A stretch of DNA of 14,168 nucleotides from positions 1-14,168 of the forward strand of contig QHRT01000124.1 in assembly GCA_003220195.1 (NCBI GenBank), in the 5' to 3' direction. Source of the stretch: Candidatus Rokuibacteriota bacterium (GTDB taxonomy: Bacteria > Methylomirabilota > Methylomirabilia > Rokubacteriales > CSP1-6). The position numbers and the translations under genes are program-made. Shown here piece by piece: positions 1 to 6,222 of the stretch (its first letter is position 1; each line of letters starts with the position of its first letter). The notes under the pieces were generated by a model. That model searched no databases and had not been told where the DNA came from. It saw nothing but the letters and a program-made list of their open reading frames with translations.

Positions 1-38
1 TCGGCGCGATCCAGTTTTCGGTCGGCTCCGCATTCTGA
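1..38 (+). CDS. bamA: BamA outer-membrane assembly factor, C-terminal end (partial)
   Basis: Only the last eleven complete codons and the stop (TGA 36-38) are in the window. They read GAIQFSVGSAF, which lines up with the end of E. coli BamA (QFNIGKTW): a final beta-strand with Gly at -3 and a terminal aromatic residue, the signature of the last strand of an outer-membrane barrel. BamA is the Omp85-family barrel that inserts other beta-barrel proteins into the outer membrane. The identification rests on this short tail plus the position directly upstream of skp/ompH and lpxD, a gene order (bamA-skp-lpxD) conserved in many Gram-negative bacteria. The 27 nt to the next start suggest co-transcription. 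Another outer-membrane barrel protein cannot be formally excluded from so few residues. Confidence 0.7.
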   Translation, partial: GAIQFSVGSAF

Positions 39-53
39 CGTGTCCATGACCGA

Positions 54-59
54 GGGAGG
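54..59 (+). promoter_or_regulatory. Ribosome binding site of skp/ompH
   Basis: GGGAGG six bases before the ATG at 66. It is the strongest Shine-Dalgarno match I see in the window and fixes the skp start. Most downstream genes lack one of this quality, in keeping with translational coupling after this point. Confidence 0.75.
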
Positions 60-65
60 CAGTGC

Positions 66-647
66 ATGAAGCTTCGATATCACGCGGCTGTCGCCGCCAC
101 GAGTGTCATCGCCGCCGTCGGGCCGGTCCTGGCGCAGACGCCGGGTGGACCGCCGGCGGCCGGCGCTGCGGTCTCGATGACGGCCGCGGCCTCCCGCATC
201 GGGGTCGTCGACGTGCAGAAGGTGCTGGCGCGGTCCGCGGCCGGGGTCTCGGCACGCGACCAGCTCGAGCGCGAGAAGGCGTCGATGCAGAAGGAGATGG
301 ACACCAAGCGGCAGGAGCTCGACAAGCTGCGGGACGAGCTCGAAAAGAAGGGCCCGCTCCTGACGGTGGACGCGCGGCGCGACAAGCAGGACGCCTACGA
401 GCGGAAGCGCCGGGACGCGGCGCGTCTCGCCGACGACTATCAGAAGGAGCTCGAGAAGAAGGAGCAGACGCTGCTGACCCGTGTCCTTCAAGATCTGAGC
501 GGTATCATCGAACGCGTGGCCCGCGAGCGCGGGTATGCGATGATCATCGAGCGGCGCGGGTTGCTCTACGCGAGCGCGGAGGCGGACGTGACCGAGGAGA
601 TCATTCGCGTGTACGACCAGGAGTCCGCGACCAAGGGAAAGAAGTAA
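66..647 (+). CDS. skp: OmpH/Skp family periplasmic chaperone
   Basis: The 193-residue product is a Skp (OmpH, Pfam OmpH) chaperone, which holds unfolded outer-membrane proteins in the periplasm on their way to BamA. Residues 1-23 form a signal peptide ending PVLA, with likely cleavage before Gln24; a Pro/Ala/Gly-rich linker follows. The body domain begins at about residue 44 with RIGVVDVQKVL, the conserved first strand of the family. Residues about 62-145 are a charged, heptad-like helical stretch rich in Lys, Glu and Arg, matching the tentacle hairpin, and the chain returns to a body strand at about 155-170 (GYAMIIERRGLLYAS). Length is normal for the family. The ATG at 66 is preceded by a strong Shine-Dalgarno (GGGAGG, 54-59) with six-base spacing. 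It lies between bamA and lpxD, the usual place. Confidence 0.93.
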   Translation: MKLRYHAAVAATSVIAAVGPVLAQTPGGPPAAGAAVSMTAAASRIGVVDVQKVLARSAAGVSARDQLEREKASMQKEMDTKRQELDKLRDELEKKGPLLTVDARRDKQDAYERKRRDAARLADDYQKELEKKEQTLLTRVLQDLSGIIERVARERGYAMIIERRGLLYASAEADVTEEIIRVYDQESATKGKK

Positions 648-649
648 GG
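646..649 (+). promoter_or_regulatory. Weak ribosome binding site before the TTG start of lpxD
   Basis: AAGG overlaps the skp stop codon (TAA 645-647) and sits only three bases before the proposed TTG start at 653. A second purine run, AAGGGAAAG at 633-641, lies about eleven bases before the start and may serve instead. The pairing is weak either way, so lpxD translation probably depends on ribosomes finishing skp. Confidence 0.4.
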
Positions 650-652
650 CCC

Positions 653-1711
653 TTGGCTTCTCGCGACGGGCTCTCGCTCGGCGCCATCGCCGAGAAGCTC
701 GGGCTGACCGTTGACGGCGATCCGGGGCGAACGGTGTCCGGTGTCGCGCCTCTCGAGTCCGCCGGCCCCGAGCACATCTCGTTTCTCACCGATCTGCGAT
801 ACCGCGAGCGCGCCCGCGTCTCACGCGCGGGCGCCTTCCTGACGCCGCTCGACGTCACCGGGTTGCCGGCGCCGACGCTCCGCAGTGAGAAGCCCCAGCA
901 CGCGCTCATCGATCTCGTCCTTCTCTTCCATCCTCCGGTGCGCCACGCTCCGGGTGTGCATCCGTCGGCGATCGTGGCCGCGGACGCGCGCGTCCACGAC
1001 ACCGCGTCGATCGGCGCGCTGACCGTCGTGGAGGCCGGCGCGGTGATCGGCGCCGGCGTGCGGCTCCATCCGCTCGTCTACATCGGTCCCGACGTCGACG
1101 TCGGGGACGACAGCGAGATCCATGCGCACGTGGTCGTGCGCGAGGGGGCCCGCATCGGGCGGCGAGCGATCATCCACGGTGGCGCGGTCATCGGCAGCGA
1201 CGGCTTCGGCTATGCGTCCGGAGCAGACGGGCATCGAAAGATCCCCCAGGTCGGCACGGTGGTGCTCGAGGACGACGTCGAGATCGGCGCGAACACGACC
1301 ATCGACCGCGGAACCCTCGGCACGACGATCGTGCGCCGGGGCACGAAGATCGATAATCTGGTCCAGGTCGGCCACAACGTGGAGATCGGCGAGCACGTGA
1401 TCCTGGTGGCCCAGGTGGGCATCTCGGGCTCGAGTCGGATTGGACACGGGGCGGTCCTCGCCGGCCAGGTGGGCGTCGCCGATCACGTCGCGATCGGCGA
1501 CGGCGCCATGATCGGCGCGCAATCGGGGATTCACGCCGACATCGCCGCCGGCGACAAGGTCCTCGGCTCACCGGCGCGCTCGCTGACGCTGGCCAAACGG
1601 ATTCTCCTGAGCGAAGGCCACCTGCCCGAACTGGTGCGCCGCGTGCGCGAGCTGGAGCGGCGCCTCGCCGCGCTCGAAGGCGGCCGTGCGGACGGGCCGT
1701 CGCATGGCTGA
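653..1711 (+). CDS. lpxD: UDP-3-O-acylglucosamine N-acyltransferase LpxD
   Basis: LpxD transfers a hydroxyacyl chain from acyl-ACP to the 2-amino group of UDP-3-O-acylglucosamine, the third step of lipid A synthesis, in the cytoplasm. The 352-residue product has the usual length. Residues 1-100 are the N-terminal uridine-binding domain (DGLSLGAIAEKLGL; ISFLTDLRY at 42-50). Residues about 101-310 are hexapeptide-repeat left-handed beta-helix, with the family motif GSDGFGYA at 181-188, TTIDRGT at 215-221 and VQVGHNVEIG at 237-246, whose His241 matches catalytic His239 of E. coli. A C-terminal charged helix (RRVRELERRLAALE, 329-342) packs the trimer. The start is TTG at 653: no ATG or GTG lies between the skp stop and the conserved N-terminal domain. 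The gene begins 5 nt after skp and overlaps lpxA by 8 nt. Confidence 0.96.
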   Translation: MASRDGLSLGAIAEKLGLTVDGDPGRTVSGVAPLESAGPEHISFLTDLRYRERARVSRAGAFLTPLDVTGLPAPTLRSEKPQHALIDLVLLFHPPVRHAPGVHPSAIVAADARVHDTASIGALTVVEAGAVIGAGVRLHPLVYIGPDVDVGDDSEIHAHVVVREGARIGRRAIIHGGAVIGSDGFGYASGADGHRKIPQVGTVVLEDDVEIGANTTIDRGTLGTTIVRRGTKIDNLVQVGHNVEIGEHVILVAQVGISGSSRIGHGAVLAGQVGVADHVAIGDGAMIGAQSGIHADIAAGDKVLGSPARSLTLAKRILLSEGHLPELVRRVRELERRLAALEGGRADGPSHG

Positions 1712-2513
1712 CGGCATCCATCCGACCGCCGTGGTCGAGTCGGGCGCGCGCATCGGTTCCGGCGCGACGGTCGGCGCCTACTCGATCATCGGGCCCGATG
1801 TGACGATCGACGCCGGCGCCGTCATCGGGCATCACGTGGTGCTCGAGGGCGCGGTCGTGGTCGGGGCGCGGTCGAAGATCGGCCACGGCTCCGTGATCGG
1901 CGGCGTGCCCCAGGATCTGAAGTGGAAGGACGGAACGCGGTCCGGCGTGCGCGTCGGCGAGGACACGGTGATCCGGGAGCCGGACGGGTGGACGGAGATC
2001 GGTCGCGGCTGTCTGGTGATGAGCTCGAGCCACGTCGCCCACGATTGCCGCCTCGGTGACGGCGTGATCGTGATCAACTACGCGGGGATCACCGGCCACT
2101 GTGAGATCGGTGACCACGCGACGATCGGCGGCCTGACGGGGCTCCATCCGTTCACCCGTGTCGGCGAGCACGCCTACGTCGGCGGGTGCTCGAAGGTCGT
2201 GGCGGACGTGCCGCCCTTCATGCTGGTGGATGGCCATCCGGCGACGGTTCGCGGCCTGAACGTGATCGGGCTGCGTCGGGCGGGCATGGCGACGCTGGAG
2301 CGGCGAGCCCTCCAGAGCGCCTATCGCATCCTCTACCGCAGCGGACTCGCTCCGGCGAGCGCTGTCCTGCGCCTGCGTCAGGAGCTTCCCGACAGCGCGA
2401 CGGTTCTGCGCCTGATCGATTTCATCACGGCATCGCGGCGCGGAGTCTGCGGCCCGCCGCGGGCGACCGGGGATCTCGCGGGAGACACCGAAGGGGAGCG
2501 CGTACTCGGATGA
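1704..2513 (+). CDS. lpxA: LpxA-type UDP-N-acetylglucosamine O-acyltransferase, with a short internal deletion
   Basis: The 269-residue product looks like LpxA, which makes the first lipid A intermediate by moving a hydroxyacyl chain from ACP to the 3-position of UDP-GlcNAc or its 3-amino analogue. Hexapeptide repeats run from HPTAVV (6-11) to about residue 180, with QDLK (E. coli Asp74/Lys76), HVAHDC at 110-115 (His110 and His113, matching His122 and catalytic His125), TGH, IGGLTGLH, GGCSKVVADVPP and the C-terminal helical domain (GLRRAGM; SAYRILYRSGL). Between IRE (90-92) and AHDC only 19 residues are present where E. coli has 29. The missing part is the strand SVTIHRGT with His99. Reading frame and sequence on both sides are intact. 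The ATG at 1704 overlaps the end of lpxD; the stop overlaps the next ATG (ATGA). A related sugar acyltransferase is a possible alternative. Confidence 0.85.
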   Translation: MADGIHPTAVVESGARIGSGATVGAYSIIGPDVTIDAGAVIGHHVVLEGAVVVGARSKIGHGSVIGGVPQDLKWKDGTRSGVRVGEDTVIREPDGWTEIGRGCLVMSSSHVAHDCRLGDGVIVINYAGITGHCEIGDHATIGGLTGLHPFTRVGEHAYVGGCSKVVADVPPFMLVDGHPATVRGLNVIGLRRAGMATLERRALQSAYRILYRSGLAPASAVLRLRQELPDSATVLRLIDFITASRRGVCGPPRATGDLAGDTEGERVLG

Positions 2514-3535
2514 GACAGAACGACCGCGTGCGAGCCGGGGTCGTCGGCGCCGGGCACATGGGGCAGTACCACATCCTGGTCTTCGCCGAGCTGTGGGACG
2601 TGGACCTGGTCGGCGTCGTCGACATCGACCGGGACCGCGCGGTCGCCGTCGCGCGGCGATACGACACCGCGGCGTTCGACGATCATCGCGATCTGATCGG
2701 CAGGGTCGACGTGGCGAGCGTCGCGGTCCCCACCGAGCAGCATTTCCATGTCGCGCGCGATCTCCTGGAGGCCGGCATCAGCGTCCTGGTGGAGAAACCG
2801 ATCGCGCCGACGCTCGAAGAAGCGCGCGAGCTCTTCGCCATCGCCCGGCGCTCGGGGGCGGTGCTCCACGTCGGCCACGTCGAGCGGTTCAACGGCGCCG
2901 TGCAGGAGCTCCGGCGGATCGTCGAGCATCCGATCCTGATCGAGTCGCGGCGCCTCGGACCGTTCGTGCCGCGAGTCCAGAAGGACACCGTGGTCATGGA
3001 TCTGATGATCCACGACATCGACATCGTGCTGGCGCTGGTGGACGCGCCGCCGCGCCGGCTCAGCGCCGCGGGCTCGTCCGTCCACGGCGACGCCGCCGAC
3101 GTCGCCAACGTCCAGATCTGGTTCGAATCGGGGACCATCGCCACCATGACGGCGAGTCGCGCCACCGAGGAAAAGATCCGGACGCTCGCCATCACGCAGG
3201 CCGACGCCTACATCGTGCTCGACTACACCGACCAGGACATCCGGATCCACCGTCGCGCCGCCCAGGAGTACACGCTCAACCGCGAGTCGATCCGCTATCG
3301 TCAGGCGTCGTTCGTCGAGCACCTGCGCGTGCACAAGGACAATCCCTTGAAGCTCGAGCTCCTTCACCTGATTCGCGCGTCGCAGCACGCGCGCGCGACT
3401 GGAGAGGTCGAGCTCGCCGAGGCGGAGGATCTGCGCTCGCTCGCCATGGCCCTCGAGATCGAGCGGATCATCCGCGACCAGCGCGGCGAAGCCGTCCTGC
3501 TTCCCGAGTTCCCGTGGAGCGGTCGCTCGGGCTGA
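2510..3535 (+). CDS. Gfo/Idh/MocA family oxidoreductase, GnnA-like
   Basis: This 341-residue protein is an NAD(P)-dependent sugar dehydrogenase of the Gfo/Idh/MocA family. The N-terminal Rossmann fold shows VVGAGHMG (11-18) and an acidic strand end VVDID (37-41); the family EKP motif is at 95-97, HVGHVERFN at 120-128, and the catalytic-region pattern VMDLMIHDIDI at 162-172 supplies Asp164 and His168. In Acidithiobacillus ferrooxidans, GnnA of this family lies between lpxA and lpxB and oxidises UDP-GlcNAc at C3 so that GnnB can install an amine. The same job is plausible here from position alone, but no aminotransferase is nearby, so I leave the symbol blank. The ATG overlaps the lpxA stop (ATGA) and has a good Shine-Dalgarno AAGGGGAG at 2491-2498. 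Its 3' end overlaps lpxI by 22 nt. The family call is firm; the substrate is inferred. Confidence 0.88.
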   Translation: MRQNDRVRAGVVGAGHMGQYHILVFAELWDVDLVGVVDIDRDRAVAVARRYDTAAFDDHRDLIGRVDVASVAVPTEQHFHVARDLLEAGISVLVEKPIAPTLEEARELFAIARRSGAVLHVGHVERFNGAVQELRRIVEHPILIESRRLGPFVPRVQKDTVVMDLMIHDIDIVLALVDAPPRRLSAAGSSVHGDAADVANVQIWFESGTIATMTASRATEEKIRTLAITQADAYIVLDYTDQDIRIHRRAAQEYTLNRESIRYRQASFVEHLRVHKDNPLKLELLHLIRASQHARATGEVELAEAEDLRSLAMALEIERIIRDQRGEAVLLPEFPWSGRSG

Positions 3536-4356
3536 TGTGCGGCGCCGGCCTCTTGCCGGCGCGAATGGCGGCCGAAGCGCGTCGTCAGGGGTGGCGAGTC
3601 ATCGCCTTCGCGTTCGGCCAGGTTTCCGGGATCGACGCTCATGCCGACCGCTTCATCCCCAGCCGCTTCGCGGAGCTCGGGCCGGTGCTCGAAACCCTTC
3701 GCACCGAGGGCGTGTCCGCGACACTCTTCGCCGGCACGTTCCGGCTCGCCGATGCGGTCCGGCTGCATCAGGCCGACACCGCCACCGTGAAGATCGCCGA
3801 GACCGCTGGCTCTCGCGCCGAGCGCGCGCTCACCGGCGCGGTGCTGAGCACGCTTGGCGCACTCGGCATCGACGTGCTGGACCAGCGACCCTTTCTCGGC
3901 GACTGGCTCGCACCGGCGGGATGCTGGAGCGAGCGACGACCGACGGACGTCGAGTGGAACGACGTGCGCGAGGGACTTCGCCTGGCGAAGAGCTTCGCGG
4001 ACGCCGGCATCGGACAGACGGTCGTCGTCAAGCACGGCGTGATCGCCGCGGTCGAAGCTCTCGAAGGCACGACCGCGGCCATCCGGCGCGGCGGAGAACT
4101 GGCCGGAGCGGGTGCCATCGCTGCGAAAGCCGTGAGCCGCGAGAACGACTATCGCTTCGACGTTCCCGCGATCGGACCGGAGACGATCGACGCCGCCGCG
4201 GACGCCGGTGTCGCCGTCGTCGCGATCGAGGCCGGACGGGTCCTCGTCGTCGACCGCGAGACGCTGGTCCGCCGGGCCGATGTCGCGGGCCTCGCGGTGG
4301 TCGGCGTCGATGGCGCGGAGGCCGGGAACGCCGGGTGGAGTGGCTCGCCGACGTGA
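3514..4356 (+). CDS. lpxI: UDP-2,3-diacylglucosamine pyrophosphatase LpxI
   Basis: LpxI hydrolyses UDP-2,3-diacylglucosamine to lipid X and UMP and replaces the unrelated LpxH in alphaproteobacteria and many other groups. The 280-residue product begins SLGLMCGAGLLPARMA, the family's first strand and glycine loop (compare LGLIAGGG in Caulobacter). Later it shows FAGTFR (72-77), IGQTVVVKHGVIAAVEALEGT (166-186) and RFDVPAIG (214-221), in which Asp216 corresponds to catalytic Asp225 of Caulobacter LpxI, then the C-terminal AIEAGRVLVVDRE. I chose GTG at 3514, which keeps the whole first strand; the alternative ATG at 3535 forms a neat TGATG overlap with the upstream stop but would cut into that strand. 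The stop TGA overlaps the lpxB ATG by one base. Its product is the substrate of the next gene. Confidence 0.93.
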   Translation: MERSLGLMCGAGLLPARMAAEARRQGWRVIAFAFGQVSGIDAHADRFIPSRFAELGPVLETLRTEGVSATLFAGTFRLADAVRLHQADTATVKIAETAGSRAERALTGAVLSTLGALGIDVLDQRPFLGDWLAPAGCWSERRPTDVEWNDVREGLRLAKSFADAGIGQTVVVKHGVIAAVEALEGTTAAIRRGGELAGAGAIAAKAVSRENDYRFDVPAIGPETIDAAADAGVAVVAIEAGRVLVVDRETLVRRADVAGLAVVGVDGAEAGNAGWSGSPT

Positions 4357-5486
4357 TGAGATCGATCATGATCGTCGCCGGCGAAGCGTCGGGCGACCTG
4401 CATGGAGCCACGCTCGCAACAGCGCTGCGCACGCTGACTCCGCAATGTCGGCTGGTCGGCATGGGTGGGCCGAAGATGCGCGCGGCCGGCGTGGAGGTCC
4501 GCGAGGACGTCACGGCCGCGGCGGCCGTCGGCTGGACGGAGGCCGTCAGCCGCGTGCCCCGACTCTACGGGGCGTATCGGCGGCTCACCGCGATGGTGGC
4601 GCGCGAGCGGCCGGCGGCGCTCGTCGTCATCGACTTTCCCGAGTTCAATCTCCGCCTGGCCGCCGCGGCGAGCGCGCGCGGCGTTCCCGTCGTCTACTTC
4701 ATCGCGCCACAGATCTGGGCGTGGCGAGGCGGCCGCATCCGTGCGATGCGGCGACGGGTCTCTCTCGTCCTGGCGATCTTCCCCTTCGAAGTCCCGCTCT
4801 ACCGGGCGGCGGGCGTGCCGGTGGAGTTCGTCGGGCACCCGGTACTCGACGCCCTGACGACCGCGCCCTCTCGCGTGGAGGCGCGGCGGCAGCTCGGGAT
4901 CGCGGACGACGCTCTGGTGATCGGTCTCCTGCCGGGCAGTCGCCGGGAGGAGATCGACCGCGTGCTGCCGATCATGCGCGAGGCGACGGCACGAATCGGC
5001 GCCGACCCTCCACCGCGATTCCTGGTGGCGCTCGCGCCGACGGTGACGCGTGAGACGGCGGCCTGCCATCTCGACCACGACGGACGGCTGGAGCTCGTCG
5101 AGGCCGCGACGTATTCGGTCATCCGGGCCGCGGACGTCCTCCTGGTCGCTTCGGGAACGGCCAGCCTGGAAGCCGCGGTGCTCGGGACGCCGATGGCGGT
5201 CTGCTATCGCGTCTCCCGGCTGACGGAGATCATGAGCCGTTCGCTGGTGCGCGTGCCGTGGATCAGCGTCGTGAATCTCGCGCTCGGCCGGCAGGTCGTT
5301 CCCGAGCTCTACCAGGCGAACGCGACCGGCGCGTCGCTCGCCGCCGAAGCGTCGCGACTGATCAGGGACGCCGGCGCGCGGCGCGCGCAGTCCGACGCCT
5401 TCGCGGAGCTCCGGACCGAGCTCGGCGATCCGGGCGTCGGCGCGCGGGCGGCGCGCTGCGTTCTCGCGGCTGCTGGAGCGTCGTAA
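4356..5486 (+). CDS. lpxB: Lipid A disaccharide synthase LpxB
   Basis: LpxB (GT19) joins lipid X and UDP-diacylglucosamine into the beta-1,6 disaccharide, working at the inner face of the cytoplasmic membrane. The 376-residue product carries the family landmarks in order: IMIVAGEASGDLHG (4-17), VGMGGPKM (34-41), VIDFPEFNLRLA (91-102), YFIAPQIWAWR (114-124), EFVGHPVLD (157-165), LLPGSRREEI (191-200), and VASGTASLEAAVLGTPM followed by VCYR (264-284), which form the UDP site, then VNLAL. Length is typical. ATG 4356 overlaps the lpxI stop (TGATG); an in-frame GTG at 4335 and an ATG at 4368 are other possible starts, but 4356 best fits the family N-terminus. The gene ends in TAA at 5486, five bases before the next ATG. 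Confidence 0.97.
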   Translation: MRSIMIVAGEASGDLHGATLATALRTLTPQCRLVGMGGPKMRAAGVEVREDVTAAAAVGWTEAVSRVPRLYGAYRRLTAMVARERPAALVVIDFPEFNLRLAAAASARGVPVVYFIAPQIWAWRGGRIRAMRRRVSLVLAIFPFEVPLYRAAGVPVEFVGHPVLDALTTAPSRVEARRQLGIADDALVIGLLPGSRREEIDRVLPIMREATARIGADPPPRFLVALAPTVTRETAACHLDHDGRLELVEAATYSVIRAADVLLVASGTASLEAAVLGTPMAVCYRVSRLTEIMSRSLVRVPWISVVNLALGRQVVPELYQANATGASLAAEASRLIRDAGARRAQSDAFAELRTELGDPGVGARAARCVLAAAGAS

Positions 5487-5490
5487 CGCG

Positions 5491-6222
5491 ATGCTCGCCG
5501 GAACCCGACCGGGCGTGCGGCGGACGGAGACAGGATGGCGGCGGGTGTCGCTGGCGATCGGTCCGGCTCTTGGCGCGATCGCCGTCCGCGTGCTCGGTGG
5601 GACGCTCCGCGTCGAGCTCGAAGGGGTCGCGACCGTGCGGCCGTTCTGGGAGCAGCGACGGCCGCTGATCTACGCCATCTGGCACGGTCGGATGCTGATG
5701 GCCCCCTGGCTCAACGCGCGACTGCGGCGCACGGACCGCGCCCGCCGCGTGATCGGACTCGCGAGCCGATCGGGAGACGGGGAGCTGGTCGCGCGATACG
5801 CCGCGAAATTCGACGTCGGCGTGATCCGTGGCTCGTCGTCGCGAGGCGGCGCCGCCGCGGTCCGTGCCCTCGCGGACGCCGTCCGCGCGGGCGACGACGT
5901 CGTGATCGTGCCGGACGGTCCGCGTGGCCCGGCGCGAAGAGTCGCGCCCGGCGTGGTCGCGCTCGCCGCCATGACCGGCGCCCCCGTGATACCGCTAGGG
6001 ATCGGAGCCTCCCCCTCCCGGATCCTCAAGACCTGGGATCGGTTCCTCATTCCGGCGCCGTTCGCGCGCGTCGCCTTCGTCTTCGCTGCGCCCATCACGG
6101 TGGACGATGGCGACCGGGACGCCGCCGTCACGGTGATCGAGCACGCGCTCGACGAGGCGACGGAGCTCGCCGACGCGATGGCCGCTCGAGCCAGGCGCCC
6201 TTCGGGAACGACACGCGAATGA
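5491..6222 (+). CDS. Lysophospholipid-acyltransferase-like protein (DUF374/COG2121)
   Basis: The 243-residue product belongs to the DUF374 (COG2121) branch of the LPLAT acyltransferases. Visible landmarks are YAIWHGRMLM (61-70), with the His of the family's first motif, ASRSGDGEL (91-99), VIRGSSSRGGAAA (111-123), VIVPDGPRGP (138-147) and GAPVIPLG (163-170). A hydrophobic stretch at about 19-38 could anchor it to the inner membrane. Substrate is not established from the sequence. Its location between lpxB and waaA, with no LpxL or LpxM-type gene in the window, makes a role as a secondary acyltransferase of lipid A reasonable, but that is inference. The start at 5491 has GGAG at 5475-5478 and lies 4 nt after lpxB; the stop overlaps the waaA start (ATGA). 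An in-frame GTG at 5515 is a possible later start. Confidence 0.88.
   Translation: MLAGTRPGVRRTETGWRRVSLAIGPALGAIAVRVLGGTLRVELEGVATVRPFWEQRRPLIYAIWHGRMLMAPWLNARLRRTDRARRVIGLASRSGDGELVARYAAKFDVGVIRGSSSRGGAAAVRALADAVRAGDDVVIVPDGPRGPARRVAPGVVALAAMTGAPVIPLGIGASPSRILKTWDRFLIPAPFARVAFVFAAPITVDDGDRDAAVTVIEHALDEATELADAMAARARRPSGTTRE

Noticed and set aside
62..652. Upstream extension of the lpxD reading frame through skp
   Set aside because: The frame is open, but the translation here is low-complexity Arg/Gly/Ala and overlaps the well-supported skp. LpxD homology starts only at about 653.
2378..3388. 336-codon open frame on the minus strand opposite the oxidoreductase
   Set aside because: It mirrors codon structure of the conserved plus-strand gene and shows no motif, signal or ribosome binding site.
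2593..3513. Upstream extension of the lpxI frame through the oxidoreductase gene
   Set aside because: Arg/Ala-rich shadow translation with no family similarity; LpxI homology starts at the GTG at 3514.
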